This document shows, piece by piece, positions 9,269-16,384 of a stretch of 47,052 nt of DNA. Each line of letters begins with the position of its first letter. Position 1 is the first letter of the stretch. Under the pieces are notes generated by a model, which was given only the letters and a program-made list of their open reading frames with translations, was not told the DNA's origin and ran no database searches. The translations under genes were made by a program, and so were the position numbers. Source of the stretch: Megamonas hypermegale_A (GTDB taxonomy: Bacteria > Bacillota > Negativicutes > Selenomonadales > Selenomonadaceae); NCBI RefSeq assembly GCF_030371585.1, contig NZ_JAUDCE010000016.1; one strand, 5' to 3'.

Positions 9269-9300
9269 TTAATATGTTAATAAACGTTGATTTGCCTAGC
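9242..9300. other. Probable prophage attachment junction
   Basis: Family-like BI-1 coding sequence stops at about 9242-9247 and phage-like sequence begins. The crossover core should lie here or slightly inside the fragment. The matching second copy is not in the window, so the exact core cannot be set. Confidence 0.5.
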
Positions 9301-9359
9301 TATTACAGGTTTTACATACAGACTGTAAAACATTAAAAATACTGATTAAATTTTAATAT

Positions 9360-9387
9360 GGGCACATAACAGGGCACATGGGCACAC
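9360..9387. repeat. Three GGGCACA(T/C) direct repeats, candidate integrase arm sites
   Basis: Copies start at 9360, 9372 and 9380. Short G/C-rich direct repeats close to an attachment core are typical arm-type sites for tyrosine integrases. They lie about 110 bases inside the proposed junction. Confidence 0.5.
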
Positions 9388-9419
9388 AAAAACCGCCAGC
9401 AAACACTGGCGGCTTTTTT
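9388..9419. terminator. Bidirectional terminator at the end of the late operon
   Basis: ACCGCCAG, a short loop and CTGGCGG are flanked by A and T runs, so it works on both strands. It ends the leftward rha gene and the whole late transcript. The terminator behind the second rha gene (37014-37045) has the same stem. Confidence 0.85.
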
Positions 9420-9745
9420 CATGTATTCGACTGTTTCATACGTTCAATTTCTGATGCAGGAACGGTTTCAAAAGTAATGCCTTCCATTGCCGTTAACAAA
9501 CACGACAAGTTCATTTCCATAAGATATTCAATATTTGTTTTTCCGCTACTGTCCTTGTAGGTGTTTTTATAAAACCACTGAGCCGACTTTTCGGCTGAGT
9601 TAATTAATTGCTTTATACTATCAAGAACATGGGTATGTCTTTTTTCAAAATTTTGAGCTACCTGTCTGCTGGATACTACAATTTTATTGCCGATTATTTC
9701 AACTAAACTGTTTTCACTGTTATTTTCAAAAAGATTAAGTTCCAT
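9419..9745 (-). CDS. Rha family phage regulatory protein (copy 1)
   Basis: About 108 residues. It has the Rha N-terminal domain: IGNKIVVSSRQVAQNFEKRHTHVLDSI, then WFYKNTYKDSSGKTNIEYLM. Rha proteins are phage regulators that affect growth of some lysogens; the molecular target is unknown. It is shorter than the full-length copy at 36373 and lacks the second domain. ATG 9745 follows AAGGAGTACGAA, so ten residues of the longest frame are dropped. A short palindrome, AGCCGActttTCGGCT, lies inside the gene at 9581-9596, as in the other rha copies. Confidence 0.8.
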   Translation of the reverse strand: MELNLFENNSENSLVEIIGNKIVVSSRQVAQNFEKRHTHVLDSIKQLINSAEKSAQWFYKNTYKDSSGKTNIEYLMEMNLSCLLTAMEGITFETVPASEIERMKQSNT

Positions 9746-9765
9746 TTCGTACTCCTTCAATAAAA

Positions 9766-9796
9766 AAAGAGCCAATCAAAAAAGATTAGCTCTTAA
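9766..9796 (-). terminator. Terminator between the lysis genes and rha
   Basis: On the minus strand AAGAGCTAATC, TTTTTT and GATTGGCTC are followed by TTTTTTT. It follows the gene at 9814-10098. Confidence 0.75.
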
Positions 9797-9813
9797 ATTA
9801 ATTTTTAATTTGA

Positions 9814-10098
9814 TTAGTGTTCTACTTCTTCATCGACGACCAGCATATTTAAAACTTTTTCTATAATCCAGATACCGCCGCCAATGAGCATCGGAAGAAA
9901 AATCAAATCGCGAAATTTTACCCAGCCTGTTTCATTGGCGGCCGAGTTTTTCAATTCTGCAATAAATGCAGCAGCCACTTCTTTTACATATGGCAGTGCC
10001 GTGTTTTTCAGCCAGCTCATTGCGATATTTTTTGCTTTATCGGTTACAAATTCTTTAATATTTCCCAGTACTTCATTTTTAATTTCTTCAATGGTCAT
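9814..10098 (-). CDS. Small membrane protein, possible holin or lysis accessory protein
   Basis: 94 residues from ATG 10098, which follows AAAGGAGATATAGAA; a longer frame to 10176 has no comparable ribosome site. The first two thirds are helical and amphipathic (IKNEVLGNIKEFVTDKAKN). One clear membrane segment, LIFLPMLIGGGIWIIEKVLNML, lies near the C-terminus, followed by an acidic tail. It sits directly after the endolysin gene, so a role in lysis is reasonable but unproven. It does not match a named holin family that I recognise. Confidence 0.7.
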   Translation of the reverse strand: MTIEEIKNEVLGNIKEFVTDKAKNIAMSWLKNTALPYVKEVAAAFIAELKNSAANETGWVKFRDLIFLPMLIGGGIWIIEKVLNMLVVDEEVEH

Positions 10099-10123
10099 TT
10101 CTATATCTCCTTTTAAATTTATT

Positions 10124-10822
10124 TTATAATCCTTCTTTTGCCAGTAAAGCCAGTGCATCGGCTTTTTCATTTTCAAACCTATTCAGCAGACCAACCTTTA
10201 CAACCGTATAACTGCCGTTTGCCCAGTCCTTTGGACTGTGATACAGGCCGTTACTAAGCTGATAAGCATTTTTGCACTCATCCGCCAGAAAATCATAGAT
10301 ACTTTCTATCATTTTTCTGTCGAAAGATTTATCATCCACATATGTTAAATTAGGATAGCCTAAGCGATGAACGGCTTCACTGAATAATTCATACATATTG
10401 TTTGGGCCATATTGTATTGAGCGTGAAAACAATACCGCCTGCATTGCATTACTATGCTTTGCGATATCATACGGATAATCTTTATACAGCAAATTATAAT
10501 AGGCGGCATTATAATACATATCGCCGGCATATTCTGTCTGTAATTTGGCAAAACCGTCTTTATCAACTGTTCCAATATTTTTCCACGTTGAAATAAACTC
10601 ATCTGAGTTTATCGGATACGCATTTTTTAAAACTCTGCCATAGTTTGCATAGCAGTCTTCAGGATAATTGCACAGCCAATCAACAAAATTGTTGACAACA
10701 CCAGAAACTGAGCTGAATTGGTATATACCGTAACTTCTGCCGCCCAAATCACCATCGCCGGTGGAAACTGTTGCAGGGTCTCCGCCAGCTTCATATTTAA
10801 CTATCAGACTATTATCTAACAT
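10124..10822 (-). CDS. Endolysin, lysozyme-like glycosidase
   Basis: 232 residues. The N-terminal IVKYEAGGDPATVSTGDGDLGGRSYGIYQFSS is a pattern of phage and VgrG-linked peptidoglycan hydrolases, with the Glu of KYE as candidate catalytic acid. The protein continues as one globular domain with many aromatic residues. No signal peptide is visible, so export would depend on the small membrane proteins encoded upstream. It lies in a leftward lysis cassette. The exact bond cleaved cannot be told. Confidence 0.75.
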   Translation of the reverse strand: MLDNSLIVKYEAGGDPATVSTGDGDLGGRSYGIYQFSSVSGVVNNFVDWLCNYPEDCYANYGRVLKNAYPINSDEFISTWKNIGTVDKDGFAKLQTEYAGDMYYNAAYYNLLYKDYPYDIAKHSNAMQAVLFSRSIQYGPNNMYELFSEAVHRLGYPNLTYVDDKSFDRKMIESIYDFLADECKNAYQLSNGLYHSPKDWANGSYTVVKVGLLNRFENEKADALALLAKEGL

Positions 10823-10840
10823 TAAACCACTCCCTTTTAT

Positions 10841-11020
10841 TTATTTCACAATATCCTTTCCGGAACTATTGACTCGCACAAGACCGCCAAGATAACCGAG
10901 AAGACCGGCGCTTATTGTCGTGGACAGTTCATTATTGGCGAAAAAAATAGCCGTTATAAGAGCTGCAACCAGCCCGATAACGACTACCAGATTGACGATA
11001 TCAAGTTTTTCAAACTGCAT
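10841..11020 (-). CDS. Short holin-like membrane protein
   Basis: 59 residues. A short N-terminus (MQFEKLDIVN) leads into a membrane segment (LVVVIGLVAALITAIFFA) and a second weak hydrophobic stretch rich in Gly (ISAGLLGYLGGLV). ATG 11020 follows GAGGAGGTATAGTCT. The size, the topology and the place just before the endolysin gene suggest a holin or holin partner. Confidence 0.7.
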   Translation of the reverse strand: MQFEKLDIVNLVVVIGLVAALITAIFFANNELSTTISAGLLGYLGGLVRVNSSGKDIVK

Positions 11021-11023
11021 AGA

Positions 11024-11347
11024 CTATACCTCCTCAACTTGCGGCAGTTTAATAGTCTTACTATAGATTATCTCTGCTGTCCCGTTACCGCCAAGTGCTT
11101 TGTATGAAGCATACAGCAGTTTCAGATTTTCCAGATTGTAATAAGCAATATACCCTTCTTTCTGAGCTTTATGGCAGATACTTATAATTTCGGCGCGGCA
11201 CAGACTGCGTGTCGCATCGTCGCGCGCTTCGGCTCTTTCAATGTATCGGTTAAATTTATTATAGGCGAATTTTAAAGCTCCGCCCAATACACCGCAATTT
11301 ATAAGTACTGTTATGATAGTTGTTCCATACGTCGCTAAAAAATCCAA
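11024..11347 (-). CDS. Holin-like protein with one N-terminal membrane helix
   Basis: 107 residues. One hydrophobic helix (TTIITVLINCGVLGGALKFAY, residues about 9-29) is followed by a charged helical cytoplasmic part (RYIERAEARDDATRSLCRAEIISIC). This layout is common in Firmicute phage holins and spanin-like accessory proteins beside an endolysin. It overlaps nothing, and its stop lies three bases before the next start region. Confidence 0.65.
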   Translation of the reverse strand: MDFLATYGTTIITVLINCGVLGGALKFAYNKFNRYIERAEARDDATRSLCRAEIISICHKAQKEGYIAYYNLENLKLLYASYKALGGNGTAEIIYSKTIKLPQVEEV

Positions 11348-11360
11348 CTGAGCACCTTCT

Positions 11361-11486
11361 TTAATTCTTTATTTTGGCCTGCAAATCAGCTACAATCTGT
11401 TCCTGCGTATATTTAGGACATTTAGGATTAGTACACTTGCCGTCTTCTGTTAATTTTCTGGCGCATAAATTACATCTTTTCGTCAT
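11361..11486 (-). CDS. 41-residue zinc-ribbon-like protein
   Basis: Small protein with CNLC near the start and CTNPKC about ten residues later, a plausible four-Cys zinc site. The start ATG overlaps the stop of the upstream gene as ATGA, which indicates translational coupling. Tiny C4 proteins of this kind are common in phage late regions; the function is unknown. Confidence 0.65.
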   Translation of the reverse strand: MTKRCNLCARKLTEDGKCTNPKCPKYTQEQIVADLQAKIKN

Positions 11487-11953
11487 TTTACTGCCTCCTG
11501 CATTTGCGTATTGGAATTATTCATAAGCTCTTGATATTCCTGTTTCAATTCAGCTTGCAACTCAGTATCACCATTTAAAATTGCCGTGAGCATAGCGTCT
11601 TTCAGTGCCTGTGCTTCGGCATTCGTATCAGCAGCTATGGAATTTACCTGTACAAGCTGTTTTTCTTCTTTCGTTGGCTCCGGCGGTACATATATAATCG
11701 GTTTACCGGAACTCATATCTCGTACATAATTATTTTCACCATCACCATTTACATATAAGTTGTATTCTGCGGCAGTAATAATTTCTATAGCCGCCAGCTC
11801 AGTATCATCAACCATGTTTTTCACCTGTTCTTTTAAATCATTGATATATTCAACATCATTTTTTTCGATCGGTTTCCTATCGGCAAATGTTCTGACCGAC
11901 GGCGTTCCGTCCGCCAGAAATCCCATACAATAATATTTGACATTCGTTGCCAT
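11483..11953 (-). CDS. Putative tail fibre assembly-type protein
   Basis: 156 residues. The first part is a compact domain (VKYYCMGFLADGTPSVRTF, AAEYNLYVNG). A proline-rich linker, IIYVPPEPTKEEK, follows, and the C-terminal third is alpha-helical and Gln/Glu-rich (ELQAELKQEYQELMNN). The layout resembles tail fibre assembly chaperones and tail-end proteins encoded after fibre genes. It lies on the fibre strand beyond the cassette array and the recombinase gene, so it may serve the switched fibres. The family is not certain. Confidence 0.55.
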   Translation of the reverse strand: MATNVKYYCMGFLADGTPSVRTFADRKPIEKNDVEYINDLKEQVKNMVDDTELAAIEIITAAEYNLYVNGDGENNYVRDMSSGKPIIYVPPEPTKEEKQLVQVNSIAADTNAEAQALKDAMLTAILNGDTELQAELKQEYQELMNNSNTQMQEAVK

Positions 11954-12003
11954 GATATAATCATCTCCTGATTTATTAATTTTATTTTAATGAGGTGGTT
12001 AAA

Positions 12004-13029
12004 ATGCGCAAACCCAACGGATACGGAAGTATAAAAAAATTAACAGGCAACAGGCGGCGCCCGTTTGTTTTTCTTGTCTCCCAAGAAGGCAAACAACGGC
12101 CGCTGGCATATTTTTGCACGCAAATCGAGGCTGAAATCTATGCAGCGGATTACAATAAAAAGCATAATAACAAAATCCTTTCCGGACATGAAATTACTTT
12201 CGCAGAGCTGTACTATAGATGGCTGCCGTTCCATACGGATAAATATCAACCAGCCAAGACAACTCTTTGCAGTTATAAAGTGGCGTTTCAACACTGTCTA
12301 GCTCTACATGAAATGCCATTAAGAAAAATTAAATATCACCATCTTCAAAGCGTGATTGATGATGTAAAAAGAAAAGGACTTTCCTACAGTAGTTGTAAAA
12401 AAGTCCGTTCTCTCTTAAGTTTGATGTTTAAATATGGAATCATAATGGAGTTTTGTAATAAAAACTACGCAGCACTCTTAAATTTAGGCAAAAATAAAGC
12501 TGTACGTCCACATAAACCGTTTACAAGACAAAAGATAAATCGTCTTTGGAACAATATCAATATACCCGGCGTTGATACTGTGTTAATTCTCATATATACA
12601 GGAATGCGAGTAGGCGAGCTTTTAAATTTAACAACTGATGACATCTACCTACGACAAAAATATATAAAAATCACTAAAAGCAAAACCAAGTCTGGATTAC
12701 GCTCCATACCTATACATGAAAAAATTCTTCCACTAATAGTCGCACGTATGCAAAACGCAACTGGAAAATTTCTTATATCTAATCACAATGGTAAAGCCTA
12801 CAATTATAGCACTTATCGCCAACTATGGAACAAAATAATGAAACAAATAAACGCCAAACATACAACACATGACTGTCGCCATACTTGTGCTACACTTCTT
12901 GACAATGCAGAAGCCAATGAAAACGCTAAACGACGTATTTTAGGTCATGCCACCGGCGACGTGACAGATATCGTATACACTCACAAAAATCTTAAACAGT
13001 TACGAAAAGCCATGAACAAGATAAAATAA
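12004..13029 (+). CDS. Tyrosine recombinase beside the fibre cassettes (candidate shufflon invertase or integrase)
   Basis: 341 residues from ATG 12004, after GAGGTGG. The N-terminal arm domain begins KPNGYGSIKKLTG, an AP2-like integrase fold. A SAM-like core-binding domain lies at about 62-165 and the catalytic domain after it. Catalytic residues appear complete: R202 (TGMRVGELL), K near 228, H289 and R292 (HDCRHTCATLL), H315 (LGH) and nucleophile Y325 (DIVYTHKNL). The gene is the only rightward one in the late region. It points into the cassette array, and its terminator separates the two. Position suggests an Rci-like invertase for the array. It lies 2.7 kb from the attachment junction, so a phage integrase role, or both roles, is possible. 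Confidence 0.85.
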   Translation: MRKPNGYGSIKKLTGNRRRPFVFLVSQEGKQRPLAYFCTQIEAEIYAADYNKKHNNKILSGHEITFAELYYRWLPFHTDKYQPAKTTLCSYKVAFQHCLALHEMPLRKIKYHHLQSVIDDVKRKGLSYSSCKKVRSLLSLMFKYGIIMEFCNKNYAALLNLGKNKAVRPHKPFTRQKINRLWNNINIPGVDTVLILIYTGMRVGELLNLTTDDIYLRQKYIKITKSKTKSGLRSIPIHEKILPLIVARMQNATGKFLISNHNGKAYNYSTYRQLWNKIMKQINAKHTTHDCRHTCATLLDNAEANENAKRRILGHATGDVTDIVYTHKNLKQLRKAMNKIK

Positions 13030-13151
13030 TTTTGTTCCTAACAAGTTACTATCAATCTTTTAATCTCCAAATAAAATAACAGTTCGAATAATATTTTTAT
13101 GTGTTCCTAATGTTCTTAAAAAAACAGTAAAAATATAACTATTTCAAACTT

Positions 13152-13199
13152 AAAAATCGTTGTAGAATTTATGAGCCCTGAAACTACAACGATTTTTTC
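13152..13199 (+). terminator. Terminator after the recombinase gene
   Basis: AAAATCGTTGTAG pairs with CTACAACGATTTTT across an 18-base loop, with a T-rich tail. It isolates the recombinase transcript from the cassette array. Confidence 0.85.
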
Positions 13200-13272
13200 T
13201 TTTTATCTCCAGAATAAAATTTATATACTATCACAGTCATAAGTATGGTAAACCATCTATGAAATTACTATT

Positions 13273-13500
13273 TTGATACAGTGGGGAAGTGTTCAAGGTG
13301 GAAATAATTGGGACGTACATTACAATATAGTTTTTACTAATAATGTATTTGTTGTATTTGCATGGGATTTTGCAGCAGGAGGGAGCTCAACAATGCAATT
13401 CGTAGGTACTAATTTTCAGCAGAGCAACAAAAACACGTTTCATCTATATACTTCTAACGCTGGAGGCATCGGTTTGGGTTATGTTGCTATTGGTTATTAA
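13273..13500 (+). CDS. Silent tail-fibre C-terminal cassette A
   Basis: An open frame from core ACAGTGGGGA (13278-13287) to TAA 13498-13500. It begins IQWGSVQGG and ends GLGYVAIGY, matching in style the end of the expressed fibre (IIQWGLSE... NYFVLGQ). It is opposite in orientation to the fibre gene and has no ribosome site of its own. Its 3' end meets that of cassette B. Confidence 0.8.
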   Translation: MIQWGSVQGGNNWDVHYNIVFTNNVFVVFAWDFAAGGSSTMQFVGTNFQQSNKNTFHLYTSNAGGIGLGYVAIGY

Positions 13501-13730
13501 AAACCAATTACTAAGTATTCGGCCGCTGGTCCGCCTTGCTCAGAAGCTCTAAATAAACATGAATTGAGTGCTTTATGTGTACGCAAAATGCCACGAATAA
13601 ACGCCTGTGAGTCATCTTCCAGAATACCTGTAGCTACACCAATATAGTTAGTATTAGAGAAAGATATTGGGAATATTGCAGTAGATACTAAATTTGCATA
13701 TGTCGCCGTTCCCCACTGTTTATAAGCAAA
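13497..13730 (-). other. Silent tail-fibre C-terminal cassette B
   Basis: Minus-strand frame from core 13710-13719 (KQWGTATYANL) to TAA 13497-13499 (EYLVIGF). It is in the same reading phase relative to the core as the expressed fibre end. A TAG at 13731-13733 lies upstream, so it cannot be translated in place. It shares its last bases with cassette A on the other strand. Confidence 0.8.
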
Positions 13731-13960
13731 CTAAAAAATATCGAGCGAATGTTAAAGTATTGTCTTGAGTGTTATATCTTCTAGCTCTTAGTTGCACTTG
13801 ATTACTATTGACAGCTGATATACCAATGTGTGCAGTACTAGCAACCGCTGTATCAGATGCTAAAGCAGTAAAAATCATATTGAATGTTAGTGGTGTTGTA
13901 ACAATAGTAAAATCTGTAGCATTTGCACTGTTATCAAATAATCCCCACTGTCGAATACCT
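13720..13960 (-). other. Silent tail-fibre C-terminal cassette C
   Basis: Minus-strand frame from core 13942-13951 (IRQWGLFDN) through FTIVTTPLTFNMIF to TAA 13720-13722 (ARYFLVCL). Its stop touches the core of cassette B. The core is back to back with that of cassette D, leaving an 11-base gap. Confidence 0.78.
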
Positions 13961-14224
13961 GAACAGTGGGGAAATAATGTGAGTATGCGAATAGATGCTA
14001 CACCATACCAAGTACCTTTTAATATTACAATGCCCGGTTATCTTTGGAGTAATGCCACTATTAACAGCGGTGATATACCGGATATCGTAATAGTTCCATA
14101 CATTCAAAACGCCAACGCCAATGGACTACAAATACTAATAGACTATGAAACAGGACATACTTATGTTCCAGGAACAAGCGTAACAAATGTTTTATGGATT
14201 GCTATTGGATGTATAAAAAATTAG
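13958..14224 (+). CDS. Silent tail-fibre C-terminal cassette D
   Basis: Plus-strand frame from core 13963-13972 (PEQWGNNVSM) through PFNITMPGYLW to TAG 14222-14224 (LWIAIGCIKN). A longer frame starting at 13808 runs antisense over cassette C in its first part, so that start is not meaningful. The 3' end overlaps that of cassette E. Confidence 0.8.
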   Translation, partial: PEQWGNNVSMRIDATPYQVPFNITMPGYLWSNATINSGDIPDIVIVPYIQNANANGLQILIDYETGHTYVPGTSVTNVLWIAIGCIKN

Positions 14225-14490
14225 CAACATATTATAATCCAGAAGCACATTGCATTTCCGGTAATGGTTAATCCTGCGCCAGATATATATTGTGGGGCAA
14301 CATATATATCTACAGTATTCAGGTTTGTGCTTCCAATACCGTAAGAAAAACAGCCACTTCCTGTATCTGTTACATTTCCGCTAAAAAATTTTTTTAAATA
14401 TGGTATAGGTAATGTTACTGTTTTTTTCCTTCCTCCACTACCACTAATCTCACATAATCCCCACTGTTTAGCTAGTTGTTCGACAGTAGG
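14221..14490 (-). other. Silent tail-fibre C-terminal cassette E
   Basis: Minus-strand frame from core 14458-14467 (LAKQWGLCE) through KTVTLPIPYLKKFF to TAA 14221-14223 (FWIIICC). Its length from core to stop equals that of the expressed cassette. Its core faces away from that of cassette F, 15 bases apart. Confidence 0.8.
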
Positions 14491-14693
14491 GAAATCCTTA
14501 CTGTGAAACTACCGAGAAATACGTTTCTTTTCCTATTAGTTTTAATCAATTATATGTTGTAACGGAAGCGCATCAGGTCAATTCTTTGTTGGATTTTAAA
14601 ATAGCTAGTGTTTATCAATATAAAAACACCGGATTTACAATTAGCGTTAATGATAATGGATATGTCATGTTTTATATAGCTATTGGTTCATAA
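14483..14693 (+). other. Silent tail-fibre C-terminal cassette F, with an amber codon in the core
   Basis: Plus-strand frame from core 14483-14492 to TAA 14691-14693 (MFYIAIGS), with VSFPISFNQLYVVTEAH after the core. The core reads ACAGTAGGGA, so the conserved Trp codon TGG of QWG is TAG. If inversion brings this base into the fibre gene, the protein would stop there. It abuts the expressed cassette tail to tail. Confidence 0.78.
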
Positions 14694-15728
14694 TTATTGC
14701 CCTAAAACAAAATAATTAATCCTAAACTCATTTTCAGATGCTGCCTCTATGTCTGCTATAAAGTTTTTAGTTGTACACTGTACTGTATTTCTGGGCGGAT
14801 AAATTCTGCCATCTCTACTTGTTAGATATATTCCTGCCAACGGAGCAAGCATTATTTTGTTAAAGCTAATAGGATACGTAATTGTAATCTTAGTATTTTG
14901 GGAAACATTTACGGTTGCCGTTTCGCTTAATCCCCACTGTATAATTGCATCTCCTAAAAAATGTCCTAAACAAAGATATCCATTCTGAGCCATATTATAT
15001 CGAATACCTTGACTTTCCAGCCATTCTTCAATCTGTTCTAAGGCCCATTCTTTTATTTTAGTTTTTAAATTATCTGTTGTTGCTGAAACAATACCGAATA
15101 ATTCAGCTATCGTTTCTTTGCACCAGTTTTTTATACTATTTTTTATATTTTCTTTTGTTGCAGATACGGTTTCAAATAGTCTATTAATTAAACTTGAATG
15201 AGCCTGTTCATCTGCATTGTGAAGGTCCAATATTTCCTGCGTTACTACTCCGGTCGGTGTCGTTACTACTGAACAGGTGGATGCGTTGCTTACAACCATA
15301 TTTATATTGAATTGCCGCGTAAAATTAACGGAGATGTTTCCGGCAGGTATTATATCCGGCAATGTATCATAGGCAACTGCAAAGAGCGTTTCACTGACAG
15401 TTTCCGCGGTTGTCCCTTCTGCCGGTGAGGTAGCTGCTATTCCTTCTGCAAAAACGCCGACCTGTCTGATTAAAAAATTCTTTTTCATTCCTATATTTGT
15501 TACCGTTGCAATGATTGTAAATATATTTTCCTGTGCTTTAGAGCCTACTATATCGATTTGTTTTAAGCTTGTACCTACTAAATCTGTCTTCGTGAGCAAA
15601 TCATTTAAATTGGTTTCATCCTCGCCGAATTTAACTTTTGTAAATCTCAATGTACATGCTCCGCTACCAACTTTGGCCAATAAACTACGGCCGGAGTTCG
15701 TCAACTGATATCCGCTTAAATTTGCCAT
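14694..15728 (-). CDS. Tail fibre protein with the currently expressed switchable C-terminus
   Basis: 344 residues. The N-terminal half is a baseplate-attaching fibre domain of the P2 gpH/tail-collar kind (LSGYQLTNSGRSLLAKV, RFTKVKFGEDE, FLIRQVGVFAEG). Two heptad-like repeats with NLKTKIKEW-type helices follow, then GHFLGDAIIQWGLSE. The core ACAGTGGGGA lies at 14931-14940 on the minus strand; the last 82 codons after it form the switchable receptor-binding end. It is coupled to gpI upstream by a one-base overlap at 15728. Variable ends decide which surface receptor the phage binds. Confidence 0.85.
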   Translation of the reverse strand: MANLSGYQLTNSGRSLLAKVGSGACTLRFTKVKFGEDETNLNDLLTKTDLVGTSLKQIDIVGSKAQENIFTIIATVTNIGMKKNFLIRQVGVFAEGIAATSPAEGTTAETVSETLFAVAYDTLPDIIPAGNISVNFTRQFNINMVVSNASTCSVVTTPTGVVTQEILDLHNADEQAHSSLINRLFETVSATKENIKNSIKNWCKETIAELFGIVSATTDNLKTKIKEWALEQIEEWLESQGIRYNMAQNGYLCLGHFLGDAIIQWGLSETATVNVSQNTKITITYPISFNKIMLAPLAGIYLTSRDGRIYPPRNTVQCTTKNFIADIEAASENEFRINYFVLGQ

Positions 15729-16384
15729 TATATATCACTACCTTTATTAATATTTTGTATTTCAAAGATATCCAAAGCGCCGCCAAAAAAACTTTCGCCA
15801 ATCACATCTTTCGGCTGGTATTCCATCTGATTGAGTTCAACAACATCAAAAACACCAATATTGCCGCCAAAATATCTATTTCCTGCCTGTTCAGTGATAA
15901 AACCGATTTCATCACACCATGAACGTACATTTTTAGCAGTATTAACTGCGTTGATTAAGTTGTTTATCTTACTTAAATCCGTTACAGGTTCTTGAATAAA
16001 TGCTACTTTAAAATGATACGGCTGGCCGCCATATTCCCAGTTTTCTACAACTTGAGCCGATTTAAATACATCGGTGCAGACTTTTTCTACAGCATACGGC
16101 GTACCTTTTAATTTGTGCATCGCAATGGATGTTTTGATTAATTTTATTTTTGTTTCGCGTTCTAAGGTATCCTGATAAAAGTCCACATGATACTGCCAGG
16201 CGATTTCATTTAAGATATTATCCGGCAGCTCATCAAGTCTTGGTAATAGAACGCACATATATATCTGCGTTGAAATCTCCTGCAATGTATTTTCAATAAC
16301 TGTCGCTATATCGGAGACGGTTTTATCTGCTGCCAAATTACTTGGCAATATCTGCTTCAAATTCAAATTATCCAGGTCAATCAT
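15728..16384 (-). CDS. Tail protein I (P2 gpI-like baseplate protein)
   Basis: About 218 residues. It begins IDLDNLNLKQILPSNLAADKTVSDIA and contains EIAWQYHVDFYQ and KGTPYAVEKV, typical of P2 gpI, a baseplate wedge protein. The start at 16384 overlaps the gpJ stop by ATGA-type coupling; an upstream ATG at 16399 adds five residues. It lies in the conserved order W-J-I-fibre. Confidence 0.88.
   Translation of the reverse strand: MIDLDNLNLKQILPSNLAADKTVSDIATVIENTLQEISTQIYMCVLLPRLDELPDNILNEIAWQYHVDFYQDTLERETKIKLIKTSIAMHKLKGTPYAVEKVCTDVFKSAQVVENWEYGGQPYHFKVAFIQEPVTDLSKINNLINAVNTAKNVRSWCDEIGFITEQAGNRYFGGNIGVFDVVELNQMEYQPKDVIGESFFGGALDIFEIQNINKGSDI

Noticed and set aside
13808..13957. N-terminal part of a 138-codon frame
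   Set aside because: It reads antisense through cassette C; only the part after the core at 13963 is fibre-like.
13273..14945. Diversity-generating retroelement explanation for the fibre variants
   Set aside because: No reverse transcriptase gene and no template repeat are seen; the variants are whole alternative ends in both orientations, which fits inversion instead.
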